From Nitrospirota bacterium (GTDB lineage: Bacteria > Nitrospirota > Nitrospiria > SBBL01 > JAADHI01), in assembly GCA_029261155.1 (NCBI GenBank), contig JAJDBW010000010.1, positions 1 to 64,000 of the forward strand: a stretch of DNA of 64,000 nucleotides, read 5' to 3'. Shown one piece after another: positions 34,386 through 43,236 of this stretch. Under the pieces are notes generated by a model, which did not search any database, was not told where the DNA came from, and saw only the letters and a list, made by a program, of their open reading frames with translations. Numbering within the stretch: position 1 is the first letter of the stretch; each line of letters begins with the position of its first letter. The position numbers were made by a program, and so were the translations under genes.

Positions 34386-35978
34386 ATGTATAAAAAAATT
34401 TTAGTGCGTGCGCACAATTGGATCGGCGACGGGGTGATGGCGACACCCACGCTCTCGTGCCTTCGGCGTGCGTTTAAAGACGCGGAGATTGTGCTCTTGG
34501 CGAAGCCAGCGGTCGCGGCCTTGCTCGAAGGGCAGCCCGATATCGACCGCATCATCCGCTACGAAAAACCGGGGAAGGACGCGGGCGTGCTCGGCTTTTG
34601 GCGTTTGTCCCGGCGGCTGAAAGCAGAACAATTCGATCTGGCCTTCTTGCTGCAGAACGCCATCGAAGCCGCACTCATCGCCTTTCTCTCCGGCATCCCC
34701 GAACGGGTCGGTTATGCGACAGACGGCCGTTCGCTTTTGTTGACCCGATCTTTAAAGCTGAAAGACGCGCCCCTGCATTGCCGCGAACGCTATCGGGCCT
34801 TGCTCTCCCTCGTGTCCGCCAAGCCCGAAGGGCGTGGTCCCTATCTCCATGTGACATCGGCGGAGCGATCGGCGGCCCGGGCCTTATTACAGACCGAGGG
34901 GCGATCTGAAGGAAAGCCCTTGGTCGGCCTCAATCCGGGCGCGGCCTATGGGTCTTCAAAGCGTTGGTTTCCGGAACGCTTCGCTGCAATGGCCGACCGG
35001 CTGGCGGCGGAATACGGCTCGGAAAGCCTCCTCTTTTGGGGGCCGGGCGAACTGGAGCTCGCCGAGGCGGTCCAAAAAGCGATGCGACAACCCGCTCTCG
35101 TACTGAGTCGAAAAACAACGGTGCGCGAGATGATGGCCCTCATCGCCCAGTGCGATTTGTTTGTTTCGAACGACTCCGGCCCCATGCACATCGCCTCGGC
35201 CCTCGGTGTTCCGCAGGTGGTGGTCTTCGGCCCCACCGATCCGGCAGCCTACTATCCAGATGGTTCGAATGACCGGATGCTGCATGTACCGGTCGATTGC
35301 TATCCTTGCAAGCACCGAGCTTGCCCCATCGACCATCGTTGCATGGACCGCGTAAGCGCGGAGGTCGTGTTCGAAACGGCGGCGGCGCTTTTGCGAGCTG
35401 GAAAAGAAAAGCGCGGGGCGGTCTTCCTCGACCGGGACGGTACAATCAATCCGGATGCGGGCTATATCGATGCCATCGACCGCTTCCATTTGTTTCCGGG
35501 CGCGGCGGCGGCCATTGCGAAATTGAATCGGCGGGGCATCCCTGTTATGCTCGTCACCAATCAATCGGGCATCGCCAGAGGCTTTTTTGACGAAGATTTT
35601 TTAGACAGGCTGCACCGGCATCTTCAGGGCCTACTGGCCCGCGAAGGGGCCTATTTGGACGGCATCTATTATTGCCCGCACCATCCGGACTTTAGCCCTT
35701 GCGATTGCCGGAAACCGGCGAAGGGTATGATCGATGCGGCGATTCTCGATCATGGGATCGATTTTTCGAAGTCCTTCGTTGTCGGCGATAAAGCCCTCGA
35801 CATCGCCTTGGCCCAAGATGGGGCGCAAGGGATCCTGGTTCAAACCGGAGAAGGCGAGGCTTCGCTTCGGGAATTAGAAACAGCGGGAAGCCTGCCGGCC
35901 CATGTGGCGAAGGATTTGGCGGGGGCGGTCGATTGGATCTTGGACCATTACGAAGGAGGACAGCATGGCGATCAGTAA
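34386..35978 (+). CDS. waaF: Fusion: LPS heptosyltransferase (WaaF-type GT9) + D-glycero-D-manno-heptose-1,7-bisphosphate phosphatase (GmhB)
   Basis: One 530-residue chain joins two steps of heptose metabolism. Residues 1-335 are a GT9 transferase: ILVRAHNWIGDGVMATPTLS, LVGLNPGAAYGSSKRWFPER, SNDSGPMHIASALGVP and GPTDP, closest in style to heptosyltransferase II. After a short linker, residues 345-495 are a HAD phosphatase with nucleophile motif FLDRDGTIN (347-355), TNQSGIARG, and the GmhB zinc loop C430-x-H432-H433...C439-D-C441 (CDCRKP). The phosphatase makes the heptose-1-phosphate that leads to ADP-heptose, the donor used by the first half. There is no clear ribosome site; the start codon lies inside a 15-base ATACATT/AATGTAT palindrome. 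Confidence 0.92.
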   Translation: MYKKILVRAHNWIGDGVMATPTLSCLRRAFKDAEIVLLAKPAVAALLEGQPDIDRIIRYEKPGKDAGVLGFWRLSRRLKAEQFDLAFLLQNAIEAALIAFLSGIPERVGYATDGRSLLLTRSLKLKDAPLHCRERYRALLSLVSAKPEGRGPYLHVTSAERSAARALLQTEGRSEGKPLVGLNPGAAYGSSKRWFPERFAAMADRLAAEYGSESLLFWGPGELELAEAVQKAMRQPALVLSRKTTVREMMALIAQCDLFVSNDSGPMHIASALGVPQVVVFGPTDPAAYYPDGSNDRMLHVPVDCYPCKHRACPIDHRCMDRVSAEVVFETAAALLRAGKEKRGAVFLDRDGTINPDAGYIDAIDRFHLFPGAAAAIAKLNRRGIPVMLVTNQSGIARGFFDEDFLDRLHRHLQGLLAREGAYLDGIYYCPHHPDFSPCDCRKPAKGMIDAAILDHGIDFSKSFVVGDKALDIALAQDGAQGILVQTGEGEASLRELETAGSLPAHVAKDLAGAVDWILDHYEGGQHGDQ

Positions 35979-36138
35979 GGATTTGCTCGAAATTTTGGCC
36001 TGCCCCAAGTGCAAGGGGGAGATTCAGCTCAACGAAAAAGAGGACGGCTTGAGCTGTGCGGCCTGTCGCGTGCTCTATCCCATCCGGGACGACATCCCCG
36101 TGATGTTGATCGACGAAGCCTTGTCCTTGGATCAATAA
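35965..36138 (+). CDS. Trm112-like (UPF0434, YcaR-type) small zinc-ribbon protein
   Basis: This 57-residue protein starts at an ATG with GGAGGA upstream and overlaps the end of the fusion gene by 14 bases. LLEILACPKCKGEIQL and LSCAACRVLYPIRDDIPVML form a four-cysteine knuckle typical of the Trm112/YcaR family. YcaR-type genes are frequently found beside lpxK and other LPS genes, but their role there is unknown. The full length for this family is about 60 residues, so it is intact. Confidence 0.9.
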   Translation: MAISKDLLEILACPKCKGEIQLNEKEDGLSCAACRVLYPIRDDIPVMLIDEALSLDQ

Positions 36139-36147
36139 AAAGAGACA

Positions 36148-37257
36148 TTGAGAGTGAGTACTTTTGGGAAAGATATCGATTCGGCTGAGGCCTATCTCGT
36201 GGTCCGTCTTGGGGCGATTGGCGATGTGTTGCGGGTCTGTCCCGCCCTTGCGGCCCTGCGCAAGGCCCGCCCCGACGCTAAAATCGGCTGGGCAGTTGAA
36301 GGCTGGGCCGCGCCCTTGTTGAAGCATTGTCCCGCGATCGACCGGCTCCATCTCCTCGATCGGGGCGCACTTTCAGCAGGCTGGGGTGCCGCGATTCGGG
36401 AAATTCGTCGTTTTGTGCAGGAGTTGCGGGAGGCGCATTATACGGTGGCTTTGGATTTTCATGGACGCTTCAAGAGCGGATGGGTCACGCGGCTTTCGGG
36501 GGCAACAACCCGCATCGGCTATGCCCAGGGCCAAAGTACGGAGTTCAACCCCCTCTTTACCAACCGCCAGGTCCGGCTGAGCGATCCCAAAGAAAATCGG
36601 GTCTTGCGTTTTCTGAATCTACTCAAGCCCTTGGAAATGGATGCGCGCTTCGATCTCAATGACATCGGCATCGTTCTTCCCGAGGCCGAAATGGCGGCGG
36701 CGCGGCAAGGCTATGCCGAGATGGGGCAGCCCGAATTGGCGGTGTTCGCGGGCTGCAGCACGCACCAGTCGACCTATCACCGTTGGCCGATGGAAAAATG
36801 GATTGCTCTTTTGCAGCAGACCGGAAAGGCCGGTATCTCTTCCGTCTTATTCTGGGGGCCCGACGAAGCGGAACTCAGCCAGAAAATCGTGAAGGCCGTC
36901 GGAGCAGGATGCGCCCTCGCCCCGCGAACCGCTTTGGTGGAGATGATGGCTCGGATTGGATGTTTTCCGGCATTTATCGGCGGAAATACGGCGGCGATGC
37001 ACATGGCTTGGATGCAGGGGGTGCCCACGGTGTTTTTCCCTGGCCCGGCCGATCCGAAAACCGACGGCCCGCTCGATCCCGTTCCTGGTTTCCCCTTGCG
37101 GGCCGAGCATTTGCTTCGAGCGGATCGCTCCAAGCGGCATCAGGCGGAAGTGACCTCTGCTGTGAGTGTCGAGGAGGCCTTTGCCGCCGTGCAAGCCTGT
37201 CTCAATGTCGGTGTTTCGCGAAAAAATAACCTGACCCTTTACCTCCGATCCGGATAA
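36148..37257 (+). CDS. GT9 heptosyltransferase-family protein (WaaC-like)
   Basis: This 369-residue GT-B glycosyltransferase is likely to transfer heptose to Kdo or the inner core. It shows YLVVRLGAIGDVLRVCPALA near the N-terminus, PDAKIGWAVEGWAAPLLKHC (typical of heptosyltransferase I), and the acceptor/donor segments AVFAGCSTHQSTYHRWPMEK and FIGGNTAAMHMAWMQGVPTV. The start is TTG 36148 or GTG 36154, both behind AAAAGAGA. It sits directly before the Kdo kinase, which supports an inner-core role. Confidence 0.88.
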   Translation: MRVSTFGKDIDSAEAYLVVRLGAIGDVLRVCPALAALRKARPDAKIGWAVEGWAAPLLKHCPAIDRLHLLDRGALSAGWGAAIREIRRFVQELREAHYTVALDFHGRFKSGWVTRLSGATTRIGYAQGQSTEFNPLFTNRQVRLSDPKENRVLRFLNLLKPLEMDARFDLNDIGIVLPEAEMAAARQGYAEMGQPELAVFAGCSTHQSTYHRWPMEKWIALLQQTGKAGISSVLFWGPDEAELSQKIVKAVGAGCALAPRTALVEMMARIGCFPAFIGGNTAAMHMAWMQGVPTVFFPGPADPKTDGPLDPVPGFPLRAEHLLRADRSKRHQAEVTSAVSVEEAFAAVQACLNVGVSRKNNLTLYLRSG

Positions 37258-37267
37258 TCTGATTGTA

Positions 37268-37996
37268 ATGGTCCCTTCTTATCTTCACGTATCCAATCAA
37301 CACCTGCTCTACGATTCCGCCATCTTAACCGAAATCGCGCCTTCCTTCTTTGATTCCACAGAATGGCATCAGCGAAATGCCGTGTTCGGAGAGGCCGAAG
37401 GACGCGGGACGGCACTTTTCGTTTCGCAGGGGGCGTATCGATTTGTCATCCGGCATTACCGTAGAGGAGGTCTCTTGTCCAATCTGAACTCAGACCATTA
37501 TCTTTGGAATGGTCTGGAAAACACACGCGCTTGGCGGGAGTGGCATTTACTGAGCCGCATGTACCAGGAGGGGCTGCCTGTCCCCCGGCCCGTGGGGGCT
37601 CGTGTTGAACGGATCGGCTTCCGATACCGGGCAGACCTGAGCACCTTTTTTCTTCCGGACTGCGAGTCCATCGCCAGTCGATTGAGGGCGGGCGCGGTAA
37701 CGAAGGCGCTTTGGATAAAGGTCGGCCGGACGATCCGGCGGTTTCACGATGCCGGATATTGTCACGCGGACCTGAATACGCATAATGTCTTGATTGACGC
37801 GTCGGCGAAGGTCTACTTGATCGATTTCGACAAAGGACGCCAATGGCAAGACCGGGACGATTGGAAAAGTGCGAACCTGAAGCGTTTCCATCGCTCCCTA
37901 TTAAAAGTGACGAAAGCGTCGGTGGGTGTGTTTTCCAATGAAGATTGGCAGGCCTGCCTGGGGGGCTATCATGGCGATGTTTCCTTTGGCGCTTGA
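37268..37996 (+). CDS. kdkA: 3-deoxy-D-manno-octulosonic acid kinase
   Basis: This 242-residue small eukaryotic-kinase-like protein phosphorylates Kdo of the lipid A core. The catalytic loop HADLNTHN (166-173) and the metal motif DFDKG (186-190) are intact. The N-terminal RFVIRHYRRGGLLSNLNSDH resembles KdkA/WaaP glycine-rich lobes. Kdo phosphorylation usually replaces the second Kdo, as in Haemophilus. It lies between a WaaC-like transferase and a sugar-nucleotide decarboxylase in the core-assembly block. Confidence 0.9.
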   Translation: MVPSYLHVSNQHLLYDSAILTEIAPSFFDSTEWHQRNAVFGEAEGRGTALFVSQGAYRFVIRHYRRGGLLSNLNSDHYLWNGLENTRAWREWHLLSRMYQEGLPVPRPVGARVERIGFRYRADLSTFFLPDCESIASRLRAGAVTKALWIKVGRTIRRFHDAGYCHADLNTHNVLIDASAKVYLIDFDKGRQWQDRDDWKSANLKRFHRSLLKVTKASVGVFSNEDWQACLGGYHGDVSFGA

Positions 37997-38034
37997 TCTT
38001 AGGCTGCTCATCGGCGCTCGGAAGCGGTCCCGAC

Positions 38035-38066
38035 TTGACACGGGTCTTTTGAATGCGTCATATGAT
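38035..38066 (+). promoter_or_regulatory. Possible promoter with a 20-base spacer before the decarboxylase gene
   Basis: TTGACA (38035-38040) and TATGAT (38061-38066) stand before the ATG at 38122, but their 20-base spacing is long for sigma-70 and would need an activator or be fortuitous. Confidence 0.3.
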
Positions 38067-38121
38067 AGCGCATTTAGATGGGCTTTTTTAAGCCACAATT
38101 CCAATCAGAGGGTGTAGACCG

Positions 38122-39063
38122 ATGCGGATATTGGTAACTGGGGGTTCGGGATTTTTAGGCTCGCACCTTTGTGAGGCCCTGCTGAGTCAAGGCCATGAGG
38201 TGATTTGCCTCGACAATTTTTTCACCGGATCGAAATCCAACATCCGTCCGCTCTTGACACACGACCATTTCGAGCTGATTCGGCACGACATCATCAATCC
38301 CATCGATGTCGAATGCGATCGAATCTACAACCTCGCCTGCCCGGCATCGCCTGTGCACTATCAATTCAATCCCGTTCGGACCATTCAGGCCAACGTGTTG
38401 GGGATGACCCACATGCTGGAATTGGCCAAGCGGACGAAAGCCCGGATTCTGCAGGCCTCGACCTCGGAAGTTTACGGTGATCCGACGGTTCACCCGCAAA
38501 AAGAGGACTATTGGGGCAATGTGAACCCCATTGGTCCCCGGAGTTGTTATGACGAAGGGAAGCGGGTAGCGGAAACATTGATGAAAGACTATAATAGACA
38601 ATTCAATGTGGAGATCCGTATAGCGCGAATTTTCAATACCTACGGTCCGCGCATGGCCTTAAACGATGGTCGGGTGGTCAGTAACTTTATTCTTCAGGCC
38701 TTGCGCGGTGAGGCGATAACGATCTACGGGAAAGGGACCCAAACCCGTTCATTTTGCTATGTGAGCGACATGATTGAGGGCCTCATCCGCTTGATGGAAT
38801 CGGACACCTTAGAAGGTCCGGTAAACCTAGGCAACCCCAACGAGTTGACTGTATCCACCTTGGCGAATCAGATCGTCGCACTTTGTGACTCGAAAAGCCC
38901 GATTCAATATGATCCCCTGCCCCAAGACGATCCAGTGATGCGCCGCCCCGATATTGGTTTGGCTAAAACGCAGCTCGACTGGGAACCCAAAGTCGAATTG
39001 ACCACGGGCCTTAAAAAGACAATGGCCTACTTTCAGGAACGAGTGAAGAAGATCTCAGGATAA
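38122..39063 (+). CDS. UDP-glucuronate decarboxylase (UDP-xylose synthase), SDR family
   Basis: This 313-residue short-chain dehydrogenase/reductase oxidises and decarboxylates UDP-glucuronate to UDP-xylose. The NAD motif [10 protein letters not shown] (7-16), [19 protein letters not shown], the [20 protein letters not shown] signature, SCYDEGKR with the catalytic Tyr/Lys, and [20 protein letters not shown] match UXS. The length is right for a bacterial or plant-type UXS without membrane anchor. It implies a pentose (xylose) in the LPS core or another polysaccharide. It begins the second half of the cluster. Confidence 0.94.
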   Translation: MRILVTGGSGFLGSHLCEALLSQGHEVICLDNFFTGSKSNIRPLLTHDHFELIRHDIINPIDVECDRIYNLACPASPVHYQFNPVRTIQANVLGMTHMLELAKRTKARILQASTSEVYGDPTVHPQKEDYWGNVNPIGPRSCYDEGKRVAETLMKDYNRQFNVEIRIARIFNTYGPRMALNDGRVVSNFILQALRGEAITIYGKGTQTRSFCYVSDMIEGLIRLMESDTLEGPVNLGNPNELTVSTLANQIVALCDSKSPIQYDPLPQDDPVMRRPDIGLAKTQLDWEPKVELTTGLKKTMAYFQERVKKISG

Positions 39064-39157
39064 GTGCTGATGGATGGCTACCATATAATAACAGACAGAT
39101 ATTCCGTATGCTCTCATCACATGATGATCATGGCGGACCCCTTTTTTAAGGCATTCA

Positions 39158-40444
39158 TTGCCGCGACGAGTGAATAATCCCCGACTCCATTTAAGTTTAA
39201 CTTGGCGGAATCGCCTGGTCTATGCCATCGTCTTCCTTTTTCCGATTGTTGTGGCTACGCTGCGCGATGCGGCGAGCACCCTCTACGGACTCCTTGTTGT
39301 GCTCAGCCTATTTTATTGTCAAAGGGCCTGGCAGCTCTTGGACCCCAAAGAAAAGCGATTTTTAATTGCCTTGGGCCTTTTTTTCTCTTTTTCGTTTTTG
39401 TCCCTCTTGATGACGGAAGATCTACGAGAGGGCTTTAAAAGGTCGGAACGCTATTTCCGCTTGATTTTACTCATCCCGATCTATCTGATGCTTCGTCGGG
39501 AGCAAATCGATACCGCAAAGCCATTCATGCTGGGGATTTGCGGCGCCGTTCTGGTGATGATGGGCCAGGCCGTGTACCAGGTTTCTTTTTTAAAAGAAAC
39601 GGTTGCGCATGGGGCTTATCACAAAATTATCCTGGGAGATTTAGCGATTCTTTTTTCAACGCTTATTTTTATCGGCGTTTTGTTTTTCGGGAGAAAAAAG
39701 GCCGATTATTTATTAGCCATACCGGCCATACTGGCCGGGACCTACACCAGTTTGCTTTCAGGGACTCGGACCGCTTGGTTTTTCGTGCCGGTGATCTTCG
39801 TTTGCCTACTATGGATGTGTCGAAAAGACTTTAACCCCAAGGCCTGGACGCGTATTACGATCGGCATTGGGATTTGCCTCTTACTGCTTGGCGGCCTGCA
39901 GCCCAAGCGCTTGACCGAAGGCTTGGCTCAGGGTTTGAGTGACCTCAAAACCTTTCAGCAGGATCCCGCCATAGAAACCTCCTGGGGTTCGCGCCTGGTC
40001 ATGTGGCACAACAGCATTCTTATTTTTAAGGACTCTCCGATCATCGGCACAGGCATGGGCGATTTTAAAACGGATTCGCAAATGCTTTATGACAAAGGAC
40101 TGTCCTACAGCAACGATTTTGCCTTGAATCAATCGCATGCCCATAACTTATATCTTCAATTGCTGGCGGAAGGTGGGATCATGGGTGTGATACTCTTAAC
40201 GGTCGCATTGTTTGTCTTTCCTTTTCTTTTTTTACATGCCCTAGGACGCCGGACTTCGGATAAGCCTTTACGGTTCTACACCCTGTCGGGAATCATTGGG
40301 GTCCTTGCCTTTGCCTGGTTCGGCATTAGCGAAAGCTGGGCGCTGCGCAATCCGATGATTACGGCCTATTGCATGGTGATGCTGGTTTTTATGACCAGTG
40401 CGGCCAATAGAAAAAGTGGAAACACCTCATCACCACCCATTTAA
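39158..40444 (+). CDS. O-antigen ligase/polymerase-like membrane protein (WaaL/Wzy-type)
   Basis: This 428-residue protein has about ten to twelve hydrophobic segments and a large periplasmic loop late in the sequence. That loop contains WGSRLVMWHNSILIFKDSPI, GTGMGDF and NQSHAHNLYLQLLAEGGIMG, the Wzy_C signature (H-N...L-E-G) of ligases that attach O-antigen to lipid A-core. Its place amid core glycosyltransferases favours the ligase. The start is TTG 39158 behind AAGG, or GTG 39170; no ATG is available in the right place. Confidence 0.88.
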   Translation: MPRRVNNPRLHLSLTWRNRLVYAIVFLFPIVVATLRDAASTLYGLLVVLSLFYCQRAWQLLDPKEKRFLIALGLFFSFSFLSLLMTEDLREGFKRSERYFRLILLIPIYLMLRREQIDTAKPFMLGICGAVLVMMGQAVYQVSFLKETVAHGAYHKIILGDLAILFSTLIFIGVLFFGRKKADYLLAIPAILAGTYTSLLSGTRTAWFFVPVIFVCLLWMCRKDFNPKAWTRITIGIGICLLLLGGLQPKRLTEGLAQGLSDLKTFQQDPAIETSWGSRLVMWHNSILIFKDSPIIGTGMGDFKTDSQMLYDKGLSYSNDFALNQSHAHNLYLQLLAEGGIMGVILLTVALFVFPFLFLHALGRRTSDKPLRFYTLSGIIGVLAFAWFGISESWALRNPMITAYCMVMLVFMTSAANRKSGNTSSPPI

Positions 40445-40473
40445 TCTAGGAAGTCCATGCATGCCTCTCCATC

Positions 40474-41598
40474 ATGAACATTCTTGAGCTCTGTCTTTCA
40501 CCCGCCCTGGGTGGATTGGAGCTATACCCCTTTAGAAGTAGCCAATTTCTTTCAAAAACGGACACCGTTGTCGCGATGATTCACCCGAAGGGGCGACTGA
40601 AGAGCGTTTTCGAGAAAGCGGGCCTGCCTTTTATTACAGAAACCGCATGCTTTCGTCCCCTGCCTCTCGCTGCGGCGCGGCGGGTTGCCGCCGTCATCGA
40701 TCGCACTGCGATTGACGCAGTCCATGTCCACTGGGGAAAAGATTTCCCTTTGGCGGCCTTGAGTAAGTGGTTTTCTCGGCGGAAGCCTCGTCTGATCTAT
40801 ACCCGACAAATGAAGATAACACGGAGTAAAAATGATCTGTACCACACCTTTCTGTATGGGCAAATGGACCAGATGCTTACGATTACGGACAAGCTGGCCG
40901 ACGAAGCGAAGGAGTTTTTAAATCCAAGGGACGCTCAAAAAGTAAGCCGGCTTTACTATGGTGTGGAGGTGCCGCGCCGTATATTAAGTCGAACAGAGCG
41001 AATTGAGATGAGGCGGTCCTTGGGCATCGATGAAACCGTGTTTTTGGCTGGCCTTTTCGGACGCATTGAGGAAGAGAAAGGGCAATATCTTTTGGTGGAT
41101 GCCATCGGCTCGGCGAAGGTGGCGGATCGTGCGATCAGCGGTTTGATTGTCGGGCATGCGATGCGGGAAGACCATCTGATGGAACTCAAACGTCGCGTCG
41201 AAGAACGCGGCATTCAGCAAAGGATCGCCTTTCAATCCTTTGTCGATCAGCCCCAAGATTGGATGCAAATCTGTGACTGCGTTGTGCTGGCCACACACGA
41301 GGAAACCTTTGGATTAGTCCTGGCCGAGGCGATGCGGGCGGGGATTGCCGTGATCGGTTCCAATCGTGGCGGCGTGCCCGAGATCATCACGCATGAAAAG
41401 ACCGGCCTCATGTTTCGTTCGGGTGATAGCGAAGATTTGTACCGTTGTCTTCGGCGCTTAGAAGAAGATCCGGGGTTTAGAGCCAGATTGGCGGCGGCGG
41501 GCAAGGAAAAGGCAGATCGGTTCTTCGATCCGGACGCGCATTACCGGATACTTCGGCACTGCATGGCCGGTGGCTCAGATGCTTTTCAAAGGGCCTGA
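40474..41598 (+). CDS. Glycosyltransferase family 4 protein
   Basis: This 374-residue GT-B transferase, probably cytoplasmic and membrane-associated, builds the LPS core. MNILELCLSPALGGLELYPF is the typical glycine-rich opening. The C-terminal nucleotide-sugar domain shows FLAGLFGRIEEEKGQYLLVD, the E-x7-E motif region HEETFGLVLAEAMRAGIAVI and GGVPEIITHEKTGLMF. Donor and acceptor are unknown. Its 3' end overlaps the next, oppositely oriented gene by 13 bases, a tail-to-tail overlap. Confidence 0.92.
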   Translation: MNILELCLSPALGGLELYPFRSSQFLSKTDTVVAMIHPKGRLKSVFEKAGLPFITETACFRPLPLAAARRVAAVIDRTAIDAVHVHWGKDFPLAALSKWFSRRKPRLIYTRQMKITRSKNDLYHTFLYGQMDQMLTITDKLADEAKEFLNPRDAQKVSRLYYGVEVPRRILSRTERIEMRRSLGIDETVFLAGLFGRIEEEKGQYLLVDAIGSAKVADRAISGLIVGHAMREDHLMELKRRVEERGIQQRIAFQSFVDQPQDWMQICDCVVLATHEETFGLVLAEAMRAGIAVIGSNRGGVPEIITHEKTGLMFRSGDSEDLYRCLRRLEEDPGFRARLAAAGKEKADRFFDPDAHYRILRHCMAGGSDAFQRA

Positions 41599-42854
41599 GG
41601 GGGCGAGAGGCGATAGTGCTTAGAAATTATTTTCGCCGCCTGGCCCATATCGATCCGCTGCATATCTTCCGGGTCGCCACCCTCCTCTGGTGAAAAGCTA
41701 AGGCGATTCCGTGTGCTGTTTAAGGTCTGCCAACGCAGGGCGGTCGAGGATCGCCGTCGCGGGTAGAAGGCGGCGGTGGGGACATCCAAGGCCCCCGCGA
41801 TATGCAAGGGACCGGTCGAACCGCTGATAAATAGATCGGCGCATTGAATATGTTCGGCGAAGCGACGAAGGCCTTCCGTAGAATGGTAGAGACTATGCGG
41901 CGTCTCCCCCAAGGCCTTGCCGAGCGCTTCCGCCTGCGTTCGCTCTTGAGGTCCCGCGCTAATCACCAGGTGGTGGCCCTGAGTGGACCTTATTTTTTTT
42001 GCAAGGTCCGCATATTGATCGATGGAAAGGTTATTCGCGGAGCCGCCGCTGCCCGGATGCAAAAAAATCAGCAGGCGCGACGGCGCAATCCCATGCGAAT
42101 GACAGAAGCGTTTTTTTAAGGCGATAACTTCTGCCTCATTGAAGCGAAGGAAGGGCGGGTCCGGTTCTTTGTGAATCGGGTGCCCATGGCCTTCGAGAAA
42201 GTGTCTGATGAGGTCTTGATTGTATCGGTATTCCGGTCTTTCGGACCGAGAGCGGCGCTGAGTCAAACGATCCGAATAGAATAGCTGCCAGGCCTTTGTG
42301 GCGGGCGCGAGCCGATAGGGAATGCCCGCAATTCGTGCGGCCAAGGCGACGCGGCTTGTCGAATAAAGCGCGATGAGCGCATCGAAGGCTTCCTCTCGGA
42401 AAAGCCGTGCCAGAGCGAAGGCAGAGCGCCAAGATCCTTGGGGCTTTGGATCGATTAGAACGTGGTCGATCCAAGGACAGGCTTCCGCCATGTCTTTCGT
42501 GTATGTCGAAACCAAGGCGTAGAGTGTGGTCTCCGGCAGATTTTCTTTAAGCATGGCAAAGCTGGGGTAGGCCAGCATGAAATCGCCGAGCTTGTCGTTG
42601 CGGACGACGAGGATTTTTTTGAATGCGGTTCGTTGCGCGGGCGTCAAAGTTTTTATATCCCATAGCAGGTCCGGTTTTATCCGGAAAAGGGAAGTGTACT
42701 TGAGCGCACCCAGCTTGGCAAGGTCTCGTGTAAGCGGTATCGCGCTTGTGCGTTTGACAGCGCGTGGAGCTTGCGTGTAACTTCTGCCGAACAGAAAGCA
42801 TCGGCAGCTCGATTCAAAGACCCCTGATCGCAGGCGAGGAGGAAAGATGCACAT
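41586..42854 (-). CDS. GT9 heptosyltransferase-family protein, antisense to the cluster
   Basis: The GT9 core is clear: KKILVVRNDKLGDFMLAYPS, LYALVSTYTKDMAEACPWID, FLHPGSGGSANNLSIDQYAD and FISGSTGPLHIAGALDVPTA. About 78 residues precede the usual N-terminus. If the ATG at 42854 is used, its first bases overlap the start of the divergent DUF6165 gene by eight bases. No other ATG or GTG exists in frame; a TTG at 42647 would start ten residues before the conserved strand and may be real. The reversed orientation suggests a later insertion into the plus-strand cluster. The sugar transferred is unknown; five GT9 genes in one region imply specialisation. Confidence 0.85.
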   Translation of the reverse strand: MCIFPPRLRSGVFESSCRCFLFGRSYTQAPRAVKRTSAIPLTRDLAKLGALKYTSLFRIKPDLLWDIKTLTPAQRTAFKKILVVRNDKLGDFMLAYPSFAMLKENLPETTLYALVSTYTKDMAEACPWIDHVLIDPKPQGSWRSAFALARLFREEAFDALIALYSTSRVALAARIAGIPYRLAPATKAWQLFYSDRLTQRRSRSERPEYRYNQDLIRHFLEGHGHPIHKEPDPPFLRFNEAEVIALKKRFCHSHGIAPSRLLIFLHPGSGGSANNLSIDQYADLAKKIRSTQGHHLVISAGPQERTQAEALGKALGETPHSLYHSTEGLRRFAEHIQCADLFISGSTGPLHIAGALDVPTAAFYPRRRSSTALRWQTLNSTRNRLSFSPEEGGDPEDMQRIDMGQAAKIISKHYRLSPPQAL

Positions 42855-43233
42855 TTACGCAGAGGTTTCACCGGGCGAACTTTTTGATAAACTCACGATC
42901 CTGGAAATTAAAATAGAACGGATTGCCGACGCTGAAAAATTAGCCAATGTCAAAAAAGAATACAAGATATTGAGCGAAATCCGTGATAAGGAAGTGAGCC
43001 CTTCTAATCCGCTTTCGCGATTGGTGGCACAACTCAAGGCGGTCAATGAAACACTGTGGACGATTGAGGACGATATTCGAGATTGTGAAAGACGAGGTGA
43101 TTTTGGGCAGGCCTTCGTTGCATTGGCTCGATCCGTTTATATCAACAACGATGAGCGCGCCGCGATTAAGAAAAGAATCAATACCCTGCTTCACTCGAAT
43201 CTCTTTGAAGAAAAATCCTATCAGGCATATTAA
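42847..43233 (+). CDS. DUF6165 family protein
   Basis: This 128-residue, highly charged helical protein starts MHIYAEVSPGELFDKLTILE and contains LKAVNETLWTIEDDIRDCER and YINNDERAAIKKRIN, which I recognise as DUF6165, a family often found next to LPS or capsule glycosyltransferases. It has no catalytic motif, signal or membrane segment. It could be a scaffold or accessory for a transferase. GAGGAGGAAAG just upstream supports the ATG. It ends four bases before the GTG start of the next gene, so the two are likely co-expressed. Confidence 0.85.
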   Translation: MHIYAEVSPGELFDKLTILEIKIERIADAEKLANVKKEYKILSEIRDKEVSPSNPLSRLVAQLKAVNETLWTIEDDIRDCERRGDFGQAFVALARSVYINNDERAAIKKRINTLLHSNLFEEKSYQAY

Positions 43234-43236
43234 CCC

